Source of the DNA: Maea johnstoni
Lineage: Eukaryota; Annelida; Polychaeta; Spionida; Magelonidae
DNA length: 64,000 bases
Reading direction: 5' to 3'
NCBI GenBank assembly: GCA_963942565.1
Contig: OZ012688.1
Location: 20,110,599 to 20,174,598, forward strand
Below are positions 51,931 through 64,000 of the stretch, in pieces; position 1 is the first letter of the stretch, and every line of letters begins with the position of its first letter. Below the pieces are notes generated by a model, which made no database searches, was not told the origin of the DNA, and saw only the letters and a program-made list of their open reading frames with translations. A program made the position numbers and the translations under genes.

Positions 51931-53656
51931 TTAAGCCATTGTTCATATTTCACTTCATGTTGCTCCATTACTTTTGTAAGAAAACGTTGCATAGTTATAG
52001 AGGCGACATTAAAGTTGCATTCCATAATGAACCTTAGTTTATGCTTTATTTCAAAATAAAAACAGGTTGATGAAAATGCTCAAAGGTTTGATGTGTTGCT
52101 ATGTTGTATGTTTCTATGACGTCATAGATGGCGCTCGACCAATCATGTTTAGTCCTTGTCACACCCCTATACCTTGACAACCAGTGAAACGTATTGCATC
52201 ATTAATTCGGAACTTGTCACAATCCATCGGAAGAATAAGAACTGGAAGCTACTGCACATCTGTAGCACATCTCTGCTCAAATCTCTGGGGCTGATTATAT
52301 ACGGGTCTTTCTTGTAAAACGGTCCCAAACGATATTGTTTAAGCCATTGTTGACATTTTAGTTCATGTTGCACCATTCCTTTTTAAAGAAAATGTTGCAC
52401 GTTTAAAGAGTCGACATTAAAGTTACATTTCATAATGTACATTTCATTATGCTTTCTTTAACCCTTATGCTGCTGGTGGCTAATTGCACCAATACAAAGT
52501 GATGCAAAAAACCTGAAAAATCACTGAAACCCTGGCAAATGGGTACTCATCTGAGAGTACTCAGCGAGAGCTTTCAAATGAATACCAACATGACAGGGTT
52601 TAGATGGTTTTCAAAGATTTTTGCATTTTTGTGCATTAGGCGAATGTAACGTCAGCATTGGAAGGGTTAAATAAAGACATGATAATTGAGATGCTCCATA
52701 AAAAATGACAGATTCCCTATGTTAAAACAGGTTAAAGAAAAACATTGGGGTTTTTCTTTTGCCGTCATGACATAGGTTTAAATGTAATTTACGCAAGACG
52801 ATGTCTGTGAAACATGTGACACACAACCAACTACGTACCCTGTATGTGGTCGCCAATTTGGCACTTTTCCGCTTTTCTAGCGCTAATTGAAAAAAAGTGT
52901 AAAGCAGCAGTTCTGACTCAAAGGTTTGATGTGTTGCTATGCTGTATGTCACTATGACGTCATAGATGGCGCTCGACCAATCACAATCAGGCGTAGTCAC
53001 ATCCCTATACCTGGACAACCAGGGAAACGTATTTCATCACTAATTCGGAACTTGTAACAATACATCGTAAGAAGATGAAATGGAAGCTACTGCACATCTG
53101 TAGCACATCTCTGTTCAAATCTTTGGGCTTATAGGCCATACGGGTCTTTCTTCTAATATAGTTCCAAACGACCTTGTTTAAGCCATTGTTCATATTTCAC
53201 TTCATGTTGCTCCATTACTTTTGTAAGAAAACGTTGCATAGTTATAGAGGCGACATTAAAGTTGCATTCCATAATGAACCTTAGTTTATGCTTTATTTCA
53301 AAATAAAAACAGGTTGATGAAAATGCTCAAAGGTTTGATGTGTTGCTATGTTGTATGTTTCTATGACGTCATAGATGGCGCTCGACCAATCACGTTTAGT
53401 CCTTGTCACACCCCTATACCTTGACAACCAGTGAAACGTATTGCATCATTAATTCGGAACTTGTCACAATCCATCGGAAGAATAAGAACTGGAAGCTACT
53501 GCACATCTGTAGCACATCTCTGCTCAAATCTCTGGGGCTGATTATATACGGGTCTTTCTTGTAAAACGGTCCCAAACGATATTGTTTAAGCCATTGTTGA
53601 TATTTTAGTTCATGTTGCACCATTCCTTTTTAAAGAAAATGTTGCACGTTTAAAGA

Positions 53657-56600
53657 GTCGACATTCAAGTAACATTTCATAATGTACATTTCATTATGCT
53701 TTCTTTAACCGTTATGCTGCTGGTGGCTAATTGCACCAATACAAAGTGATGCAAAAACCCGGAAAAATCACTGAAACCCTGGCAAATGGGTACTCATCTG
53801 AGAGTACTCAGCGAGAGCTTTCAAATGAATACCAACATGACAGGGTTTAGATGGTTTTCAAAGATTTTTGCATTTTTGTGCATTGGGCAAATGTAACGTC
53901 AGCATTGGAAGGGTTAAATAAAGACATGATAATTGAGATGCTCCATAAAAAATGACAGATTCCCTATGTTAAAACAGGTTAAAGAAAAACATTGGGGTTT
54001 TTCTTTTGCCGTCATGACATAGGTTTAAATGTAATTTACGCAAGACGATGTCTGTGAAACATGTGACACACAACCAACTACGTACCCTGTATGTGGTCGC
54101 CAATTTGGCACTTTTCCGCTTTTCTAGCGCTAATTGAAAAAAAGTGTAAAGCAGCGGTTCTGACTCAAAGGTTTGATGTGTTGCTATGCTGTATGTCACT
54201 ATGACGTCATAGATGGCGCTCGACCAATCACAATCAGGCGTAGTCACATCCCTATACCTGGACAACCAGGGAAACGTATTTCATCACTAATTCGGAACTT
54301 GTAACAATACATCGTAAGAAGATGAAATGGAAGCTACTGCACATCTGTAGCACATCTCTGTTCAAATCTTTGGGCTTATAGGCCATACGGGTCTTTCTTC
54401 TAATATAGTTCCAAACGACCTTGTTTAAGCCATTGTTCATATTTCACTTCATGTTGCTCCATTACTTTTGTAAGAAAACGTTGCATAGTTATAGAGGCGA
54501 CATTAAAGTTGCATTCCATAATGAACCTTAGTTTATGCTTTATTTCAAAATAAAAACAGGTTGATGAAAATGCTCAAAGGTTTGATGTGTTGCTATGTTG
54601 TATGTTTCTATGACGTCATAGATGGCGCTCGACCAATCATGTTTAGTCCTTGTCACACCCCTATACCTTGACAACCAGTGAAACGTATTGCATCATTAAT
54701 TCGGAACTTGTCACAATCCATCGGAAGAATAAGAACTGGAAGCTACTGCACATCTGTAGCACATCTCTGCTCAAATCTCTGGGGCTGATTATATACGGGT
54801 CTTTCTTGTAAAACGGTCCCAAACGATATTGTTTAAGCCATTGTTGATATTTTAGTTCATGTTGCACCATTCCTTTTTAAAGAAAATGTTGCACGTTTAA
54901 AGAGTCGACATTAAAGTTACATTTCATAATGTACATTTCATTATGCTTTCTTTAACCCTTATGCTGCTGGTGGCTAATTGCACCAATACAAAGTGATGCA
55001 AAAAACCTGAAAAATCACTGAAACCCTGGCAAATGGGTACTCATCTGAGAGTACTCAGCGAGAGCTTTCAAATGAATACCAACATGACAGGGTTTAGATG
55101 GTTTTCAAAGATTTTTGCATTTTTGTGCATTAGGCGAATGTAACGTCAGCATTGGAAGGGTTAAATAAAGACATGATAATTGAGATGCTCCATAAAAAAT
55201 GACAGTTTCCCTATGTTAAAACAGGTTAAAGAAAAACATTGGGGTTTTTCTTTTGCCGTCATGACATAGGTTTAAATGTAATTTACGCATGACGATGTCT
55301 GTGAAACATGTGACACACAACCAACTGCGTACCCTGTATGTGGTCGACAATTTGGCACTTTTCCGCTTTTCTAGCACTAATTGAAAAAAAGTGTAAAGCA
55401 GCGGTTCTGACTCAAAGGTTTGATGTGTTGCTATGCTGTATGTCACTATGACGTCATAGATGGCGCTCGACCAATCACAATCAGGCGTAGTCACATCCCT
55501 ATACCTGGACAACCAGGGAAACGTATTTCATCACTAATTCGGAACTTGTAACAATACATCGTAAGAAGATGAAATGGAAGCTACTGCACATCTGTAGCAC
55601 ATCTCTGTTCAAATCTTCGGGCTTATAGGCCATACGGGTCTTTCTTCTAATATAGTTCCAAACGACCTTGTTTAAGCCATTGTTCATATTTCACTTCATG
55701 TTGCTCCATTACTTTTGTAAGAAAACGTTGCATAGTTATAGAGGCGACATTAAAGTTGCATTCCATAATGAACCTTAGTTTATGCTTTATTTCAAAATAA
55801 AAACAGGTTGATGAAAATGCTCAAAGGTTTGATGTGTTGCTATGTTGTATGTTTCTATGACGTCATAGATGGCGCTCGACCAATCATGTTTAGTCCTTGT
55901 CACACCCCTATACCTTGACAACCAGTGAAACGTATTGCATCATTAATTCGGAACTTGTCACAATCCATCGGAAGAATAAGAACTGGAAGCTACTGCACAT
56001 CTGTAGCACATCTCTGCTCAAATCTCTGGGGCTGATTATATACGGATTATATAAGGGTCTTTCTTGTAAAACGGTCCCAAACGATATTGTTTAAGCCATT
56101 GTTGATATTTTAGTTCATGTTGCACTATTCCTTTTTAAAGAAAATGTTGCACGTTTAAAGAGTCGACATTAAAGTTACATTTCATAATGTACATTTCATT
56201 ATGCTTTCTTTAACCCTTATGCTGCTGGTGGCTAATTGCACCAATACAAAGTGATGCAAAAAACCTGAAAAATCACTGAAACCCTGGCAAATGGGTACTC
56301 ATCTGAGAGTACTCAGCGAGAGCTTTCAAATGAATACCAACATGACAGGGTTTAGATGGTTTTCAAAGATTTTTGCATTTTTGTGCATTGGGCGAATGTA
56401 ACGTCAGCATTGGAAGGGTTAAATAAAGACATGATAATTGAGATGCTCCATAAAAAATGACAGATTCCCTATGTTAAAACAGGTTAAAGAAAAACATTGG
56501 GGTTTTTCTTTTGCCGTCATGACATAGGTTTAAATGTAATTTACGCAAGACGATGTCTGTGAAACATGTGACACACAACCAACTACGTACCCTGTATGTG

Positions 56601-57408
56601 GTCGACAATTTGGCACTTTTCCGCTTTTCTAGCGCTAATTGAAAAAAAGTGTAAAGCAGCGGTTCTGACTCAAAGGTTTGATGTGTTGCTATGCTGTATG
56701 TCACTATGACGACATAGATGGCGCTCGACCAATCACAATCAGGCGTAGTCACATCCCTATACCTGGACAACCAGGGAAACGTATTTCATCACTAATTCGG
56801 AACTTGTAACAATACATCGTAAGAAGATGAAATGGAAGCTACTGCACATCTGTAGCACATCTCTGTTCAGATCTTTGGGCTTATAGGCCATACGGGTCTT
56901 TCTTCTAATATAGTTCCAAACGACCTTGTTTAAGCCATTGTTCATATTTCACTTCATGTTGCTCCATTACTTTTGTAAGAAAACGTTGCATAGTTATAGA
57001 GGCGACATTAAAGTTGCATTCCATAATGAACCTTAGTTTATGCTTTATTTCAAAATAAAAACAGGTTGATGAAAATGCTCAAAGGTTTGATGTGTTGCTA
57101 TGTTGTATGTTTCTATGACGTCATAGATGGCGCTCCACCAATCACGTTTAGTCCTTGTCACACCCCTATACCTTGACAACCAGTGAAACGTATTACATCA
57201 GTAATTCGGAACTTGTCACAATCCATCGGAAGAATAAGAACTGGAAGCTACTGCACATCTGTAGCACATCTCTGCTCAAATCTCTGGGGCTGATTATATA
57301 CGGGTCTTTCTTGTAAAACGGTCCCAAACGATATTGTTTAAGCCATTGTTGATATTTTAGTTCATGTTGCACCATTCCTTTTTAAAGAAAATGTTGCACG
57401 TTTAAAGA
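53657..57408 (+). repeat. Trimeric higher-order repeat (3,752 bp), copy 1
   Basis: Three unit types in order. First: ACATTCAAGTAACATTTC, AACCGTTATGC and GGGCAAATG markers (53657). Second: ATTAGGCGAA and ACGCATGACG markers (54904). Third: GGGCGAATG with ACGACATAG near 56709 (56162). The second type ends with TATATAAGGGTC. Confidence 0.8.
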
Positions 57409-60400
57409 GTCGACATTCAAGTAAAATTTCATAATGTACATTTCATTATGCTTTCTTTAACCGTTATGCTGCTGGTGGCTAATTGCACCAATACAAAGTG
57501 ATGCAAAAACCCGGAAAAATCACTGAAACCCTGGCAAATGGGTACTCATCTGAGAGTACTCAGCGAGAGCTTTCAAATGAATACCAACATGACAGGGTTT
57601 AGATGGTTTTCAAAGATTTTTGCATTTTTGTGCATTGGGCAAATGTAACGTCAGCATTGGAAGGGTTAAATAAAGACATGATAATTGAGATGCTCCATAA
57701 AAAATGACAGATTCCCTATGTTAAAACAGGTTAAAGAAAAACATTGGGGTTTTTCTTTTGCCGTCATGACATAGGTTTAAATGTAATTTACGCAAGACGA
57801 TGTCTGTGAAACATGTGACACACAACCAACTACGTACCCTGTATGTGGTCGACAATTTGGCACTTTTCCGCTTTTCTAGCGCTAGCGCTAATTGAAAAAA
57901 AGTGTAAAGCAGCGGTTCTGACTCAAAGGTTTGATGTGTTGCTATGCTGTATGTCACTATGACGTCATAGATGGCGCTCGACCAATCACAATCAGGCGTA
58001 GTCACATCCCTATACCTGGACAACCAGGGAAACGTATTTCATCACTAATTCGGAACTTGTGACAATACATCGTAAGAAGATGAAATGGAAGCTACTGCAC
58101 ATCTGTAGCACATCTCTGTTCAAATCTTTGGGCTTATAGGCCATACGGGTCTTTCTTCTAATATAGTTCCAAACGACCTTGTTTAAGCCATTGTTCATAT
58201 TTCACTTCATGTTGCTCCATTACTTTTGTAAGAAAACGTTGCATAGTTATAGAGGCGACATTAAAGTTGCATTCCATAATGAACCTTAGTTTATGCTTTA
58301 TTTCAAAATAAAAACAGGTTGATGAAAATGCTCAAAGGTTTGATGTGTTGCTATGTTGTATGTTTCTATGACGTCATAGATGGCGCTCGACCAATCATGT
58401 TTAGTCCTTGTCACACCCCTATACCTTGACAACCAGTGAAACGTATTGCATCATTAATTCGGAACTTGTCACAATCCATCGGAAGAATAAGAACTGGAAG
58501 CTACTGCACATCTGTAGCACATCTCTGCTCAAATCTCTGGGGCTGATTATATACGGGTCTTTCTTGTAAAACGGTCCCAAACGATATTGTTTAAGCCATT
58601 GTTGATATTTTAGTTCATGTTGCACCATTCCTTTTTAAAGAAAATGTTGCACGTTTAAAGAGTCGACATTAAAGTTACATTTCATAATGTACATTTCATT
58701 ATGCTTTCTTTAACCCTTATGCTGCTGGTGGCTAATTGCACCAATACAAAGTGATGCAAAAAACCTGAAAAATCACTGAAACCCTGGCAAATGGGTACTC
58801 ATCTGAGAGTACTCAGCGAGAGCTTTCAAATGAATACCAACATGACAGGGTTTAGATGACTTTCAAAGATTTTTGCATTTTTGTGCATTAGGCGAATGTA
58901 ACGTCAGCATTGGAAGGGTTAAATAAAGACATGATAATTGAGATGCTCCATAAAAAATGACAGATTCCCTATGTTAAAAGAGGTTAAAGAAAAACATTGG
59001 GGTTTTTCTTTTGCCGTCATGACATAGGTTTAAATGTAATTTACGCATGACGATGTCTGTGAAACATGTGACACACAACCAACTACGTACCCTGTATGTG
59101 GTCGACAATTTGGCACTTTTCCGCTTTTCTAGCGCTAATTGAAAAAAAGTGTAAAGCAGCGGTTCTGACTCAAAGGTTTGATGTGTTGCTATGCGGTATG
59201 TCACTATGACGTCATAGATGGCGCTCGACCAATCACAATCAGGCGTAGTCACATCCCTATACCTGGACAACCAGGGAAACGTATTTCATCACTAATTCGG
59301 AACTTGTGACAATACATCGTAAGAAGATGAAATGGAAGCTACTGCACATCTGTAGCACATCTCTGTTCAAATCTTTGGGCTTATAGGCCATACGGGTCTT
59401 TCTTCTAATATAGTTCCAAACGACCTTGTTTAAGCCATTGTTCATATTTCACTTCATGTTGCTCCATTACTTTTGTAAGAAAACGTTGCATAGTTATAGA
59501 GGCGACATTAAAGTTGCATTCCATAATGAACCTTAGTTTATGCTTTATTTCAAAATAAAAACAGGTTGATGAAAATGCTCAAAGGTTTGATGTGTTGCTA
59601 TGTTGTATGTTTCTATGACGTCATAGATGGCGCTCGACCAATCATGTTTAGTCCTTGTCACACCCCTATACCTTGACAACCAGTGAAACGTATTGCATCA
59701 TTAATTCGGAACTTGTCACAATCCATCGGAAGAATAAGAACTGGAAGCTACTGCACATCTGTAGCACATCTCTGCTCAAATCTCTGGGGCTGATTATATA
59801 CGGATTATATAAGGGTCTTTCTTGTAAAACGGTCCCAAACGATATTGTTTAAGCCATTGTTGATATTTTAGTTCATGTTGCACCATTCCTTTTTAAAGAA
59901 AATGTTGCACGTTTAAAGAGTCGACATTAAAGTTACATTTCATAATGTACATTTCATTATGCTTTCTTTAACCCTTATGCTGCTGGTGGCTAATTGCACC
60001 AATACAAAGTGATGCAAAAAACCTGAAAAATCACTGAAACCCTGGCAAATGGGTACTCATCTGAGAGTACTCAGCGAGAGCTTTCAAATGAATACCAACA
60101 TGACAGGGTTTAGATGGTTTTCAAAGATTTTTGCATTTTTGTGCATTGGGCGAATGTAACGTCAGCATTGGAAGGGTTAAATAAAGACATGATAATTGAG
60201 ATGCTCCATAAAAAATGACAGATTCCCTATGTTAAAACAGGTTAAAGAAAAACATTGGGGTTTTTCTTTTGCCGTCATGACATAGGTTTAAATGTAATTT
60301 ACGCAAGACGATGTCTGTGAAACATGTGACACACAACCAACTACGTACCCTGTATGTGGTCGCCAATTTGGCACTTTTCCGCTTTTCTAGCGCTAATTGA

Positions 60401-61166
60401 AAAAAAGTGTAAAGCAGCGGTTCTGACTCAAAGGTTTGATGTGTTGCTATGCTGTATGTCACTATGACGTCATAGATGGCGCTCGACCAATCACAATCAG
60501 GCGTAGTCACATCCCTATACCTGGACAACCAGGGAAACGTATTTCATCACTAATTCGGAACTTGTAACAATACATCGTAAGAAGATGAAATGGAAGCTAC
60601 TGCACATCTGTAGCACATCTCTGTTCAAATCTTTGGGCTTATAGGCCATACGGGTCTTTCTTCTAATATAGTTCCAAACGACCTTGTTTAAGCCATTGTT
60701 CATATTTCACTTCATGTTGCTCCATTACTTTTGTAAGAAAACGTTGCATAGTTATAGAGGCGACATTAAAGTTGCATTCCATAATGAACCTTAGTTTATG
60801 CTTTATTTCAAAATAAAAACAGGTTGATGAAAATGCTCAAAGGTTTGATGTGTTGCTATGTTGTATGTTTCTATGACGTCATAGATGGCGCTCGACCAAT
60901 CATGTTTAGTCCTTGTCACACCCCTATACCTTGACAACCAGTGAAACGTATTGCATCATTAATTCGGAACTTGTCACAATCCATCGGAAGAATAAGAACT
61001 GGAAGCTACTGCACATCTGTAGCACATCTCTGCTCAAATCTCTGGGGCTGATTATATACGGGTCTTTCTTGTTAAACGGTCCCAAACGATATTGTTTAAG
61101 CCATTGTTGATATTTTAGTTCATGTTGCACCATTCCTTTTTAAAGAAAATGTTGCACGTTTAAAGA
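57409..61166 (+). repeat. Trimeric higher-order repeat (3,758 bp), copy 2
   Basis: Same order of unit types as 53657-57408, longer by the 6-bp AGCGCT expansion in its first unit. Copies are less uniform than the 4,135-bp pair, so this duplication is likely older or partly converted. A further set starts at 61167 but with the order changed. Confidence 0.75.
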
Positions 61167-64000
61167 GTCGACATTAAAGTTACATTTCATAATGTACATT
61201 TCATTATGCTTTCTTTAACCCTTATGCTGCTGGTGGCTAATTGCACCAATACAAAGTGATGCAAAAAACCTGAAAAATCACTGAAACCCTGGCAAATGGG
61301 TACTCATCTGAGAGTACTCAGCGAGAGCTTTCAAATGAATACCAACATGACAGGGTTTAGATGGTTTTCAAAGATTTTTGCATTTTTGTGCATTAGGCGA
61401 ATGTAACGTCAGCATTGGAAGGGTTAAATAAAGACATGATAATTGAGATGCTCCATAAAAAATGACAGATTCCCTATGTTAAAACAGGTTAAAGAAAAAC
61501 ATTGGGGTTTTTCTTTTGCCGTCATGACATAGGTTTAAATGTAATTTACGCAAGACGATGTCTGTGAAACATGTGACACACAACCAACTACGTACCCTGT
61601 ATGTGGTCGACAATTTGGCACTTTTCCGCTTTTCTAGCGCTAATTGAAAAAAAGTGTAAAGCAGCGGTTCTGACTCAAAGGTTTGATGTGTTGCTATGCT
61701 GTATGTCACTATGACGTCATAGATGGCGCTCGACCAATCACAATCAGGCGTAGTCACATCCCTATACCTGGACAACCAGGGAAACGTATTTCATCACTAA
61801 TTCGGAACTTGTAACAATACATCGTAAGAAGATGAAATGGAAGCTACTGCACATCTGTAGCACATCTCTGTTCAAATCTTTGGGCTTATAGGCCATACGG
61901 GTCTTTCTTCTAATATAGTTCCAAACGACCTTGTTTAAGCCATTGTTCATATTTCACTTCATGTTGCTCCATTACTTTTGTAAGAAAACGTTGCATAGTT
62001 ATAGAGGCGACATTAAAGTTGCATTCCATAATGAACCTTAGTTTATGCTTTATTTCAAAATAAAAACAGGTTGATGAAAATGCTCAAAGGTTTGATGTGT
62101 TGCTATGTTGTATGTTTCTATGACGTCATAGATGGCGCTCGACCAATCACGTTTAGTCCTTGTCACACCCCTATACCTTGACAACCAGTGAAACGTATTG
62201 CATCATTAATTCGGAACTTGTCACAATCCATCGGAAGAATAAGAACTGGAAGCTACTGCACATCTGTAGCACATCTCTGCTCAAATCTCTGGGGCTGATT
62301 ATATACGGGTCTTTCTTGTAAAACGGTCCCAAACGATATTGTTTAAGCCATTGTTGATATTTTAGTTCATGTTGCACCATTCCTTTTTAAAGAAAATGTT
62401 GCACGTTTAAAGAGTCGACATTCAAGTAACATTTCATAATGTACATTTCATTATGCTTTCTTTAACCCTTATGCTGCTGGTGGCTAATTGCACCAATACA
62501 AAGTGATGCAAAAACCCGGAAAAATCACTGAAACCCTGGCAAATGGGTACTCATCTGAGAGTACTCAGCGAGAGCTTTCAAATGAATACCAACATGACAG
62601 GGTTTAGATGGTTTTCAAAGATTTTTGCATTTTTGTGCATTGGGCAAATGTAACGTCAGCATTGGAAGGGTTAAATAAAGACATGATAATTGAGATGCTC
62701 CATAAAAAATGACAGATTCCCTATGTTAAAACAGGTTAAAGAAAAACATTGGGGTTTTTCTTTTGCCGTCATGACATAGGTTTAAATGTAATTTACGCAA
62801 GACGATGTCTGTGAAACATGTGACACACAACCAACTACGTACCCTGTATGTGGTCGACAATTTGGCACTTTTCCGCTTTTCTAGCGCTAGCGCTAATTGA
62901 AAAAAAGTGTAAAGCAGCGGTTCTGACTCAAAGGTTTGATGTGTTGCTATGCTGTATGTCACTATGACGTCATAGATGGCGCTCGACCAATCACAATCAG
63001 GCGTAGTCACATCCCTATACCTGGACAACCAGGGAAACGTATTTCATCACTAATTCGGAACTTGTAACAATACATCGTTAGAAGATGAAATGGAAGCTAC
63101 TGCACATCTGTAGCACATCTCTGTTCAAATCTTTGGGCTTATAGGCCATACGGGTCTTTCTTCTAATATAGTTCCAAACGACCTTGTTTAAGCCATTGTT
63201 CATATTTCACTTCATGTTGCTCCATTACTTTTGTAAGAAAACGTTGCATAGTTATAGAGGCGACATTAAAGTTGCATTCCATAATGAACCTTAGTTTATG
63301 CTTTATTTCAAAATAAAAACAGGTTGATGAAAATGCTCAAAGGTTTGATGTGTTGCTATGTTGTATGTTTCTATGACGTCATAGATGGCGCTCGACCAAT
63401 CACGTTTAGTCCTTGTCACACCCCTATACCTTGACAACCAGTGAAACGTATTGCATCATTAATTCGGAACTTGTCACAATCCATCGGAAGAATAAGAACT
63501 GGAAGCTACTGCACATCTGTAGCACATCTCTGCTCAAATCTCTGGGGCTGATTATATACGGGTCTTTCTTGTAAAACGGTCCCAAACGATATTGTTTAAG
63601 CCATTGTTGATATTTTAGTTCATGTTGCACCATTCCTTTTTAAAGAAAATGTTGCACGTTTAAAGAGTCGACATTAAAGTTACATTTCATAATGTACATT
63701 TCATTATGCTTTCTTTAACCCTTATGCTGCTGGTGGCTAATTGCACCAATACAAAGTGATGCAAAAAACCTGAAAAATCACTGAAACCCTGGCAAATGGG
63801 TACTCATCTGAGAGTACTCAGCGAGAGCTTTCAAATGAATACCAACATGACAGGGTTTAGATGGTTTTCAAAGATTTTTGCATTTTTGTGCATTAGGCGA
63901 ATGTAACGTCAGCATTGGAAGGGTTAAATAAAGACATGATAATTGAGATGCTCCATAAAAAATGACAGTTTCCCTATGTTAAAACAGGTTAAAGAAAAAC

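Larger units (their letters stand above)
31936..64000 (+). repeat. Tandem satellite array of CRE/CCAAT-bearing dimeric units
   Basis: More than 32 kb of tandem units running off the window end. With GTCGACATT as unit start, units begin at 32340, 33981, 35239, 36486, 38116, 39374, 40621, 42251, 43509, 44767, 46025, 47272, 48525, 52410, 53657, 54904, 56162, 57409, 58662, 59920, 61167, 62414 and 63667. Lengths are 1247, 1253 or 1258. The differences come from a doubled ATTATATACGG (+11) and a doubled AGCGCT (+6). Extra 383-bp A blocks stand at 31957, 33598, 37733 and 41868. Copies look about 97-100% alike by eye. Each unit has two homologous halves, both with CTATGACGTCATAG. The small frames that recur in every unit are a by-product of homogenised repeats. 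Whether the array is transcribed cannot be told from sequence. Confidence 0.97.

Noticed and set aside
31936-64000. CRISPR array or bacterial repeat
   Set aside because: Units are over 1.2 kb with no short repeat and unique spacer pattern, and the context is eukaryotic.
31936-64000. Array as an assembly artefact
   Set aside because: Units differ by consistent indels and marker variants, and one unit carries a transposon, so it is not a simple copying error. The exact copy number still needs long reads.

Overview
The window is animal nuclear DNA, AT-rich, with GT-AG introns, small exons and a dense load of short non-autonomous DNA transposons. Three conserved or partly conserved host genes are readable. 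The protein matches and the mix of piggyBac-like, hAT-like and TA-target miniature elements fit a marine invertebrate, perhaps a deuterostome such as a lancelet, hemichordate or echinoderm. That placement is inference; nothing in the sequence fixes the species.

Layout. (1) 1-4030, plus strand: the last three coding exons of a PRELI/MSF1-domain mitochondrial lipid-transfer protein (PRELID3/slowmo type). Its 5' exons lie outside the window. Its last intron holds a long (CA)(TA)(GT) microsatellite that splits a decayed copy of the neighbouring exon. (2) 4031-14834: no convincing gene, but many MITEs, including a nest in which a TA-target hairpin and a hAT-type MITE sit inside a third element. 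(3) 14835-17333, minus strand: a two-coding-exon gene for a protein of about 508 residues with an acidic run and two C-terminal C2H2 zinc fingers. (4) 18.3-24.5 kb: a foldback element with repeated subterminal motifs, a 1.4-kb segment present twice in direct orientation, and one solitary monomer of the satellite described below. (5) 25544-27978, minus strand: three exons of mitochondrial ClpP protease. All three catalytic residues are present, but there is a 2-nt disturbance at one exon start and the 5' exons were not found. (6) 28-31.9 kb: MITEs, a tRNA-derived SINE and local duplications.

(7) 31.9 kb to the window end (more than 32 kb): one tandem satellite array. The unit of about 1,250 bp is itself a dimer of two diverged half-units. 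Each half carries the 14-bp palindrome CTATGACGTCATAG (a full CRE, TGACGTCA), followed by ATGGCGC and a CCAAT box. One half has captured a piggyBac-like MITE that is now amplified to 27 copies. There is higher-order structure: a 4,135-bp block is repeated exactly in length, and a trimer of about 3,755 bp is repeated farther right. A single 2,634-bp TTAA-target transposon interrupts the array. The array, with its solitary monomer at 24.0 kb and inverted core copies at 21.1 and 23.3 kb, is the most unusual part of the window.

The genes do not form a pathway. PRELID3 and ClpP both act in mitochondria, but convergence here is probably chance.
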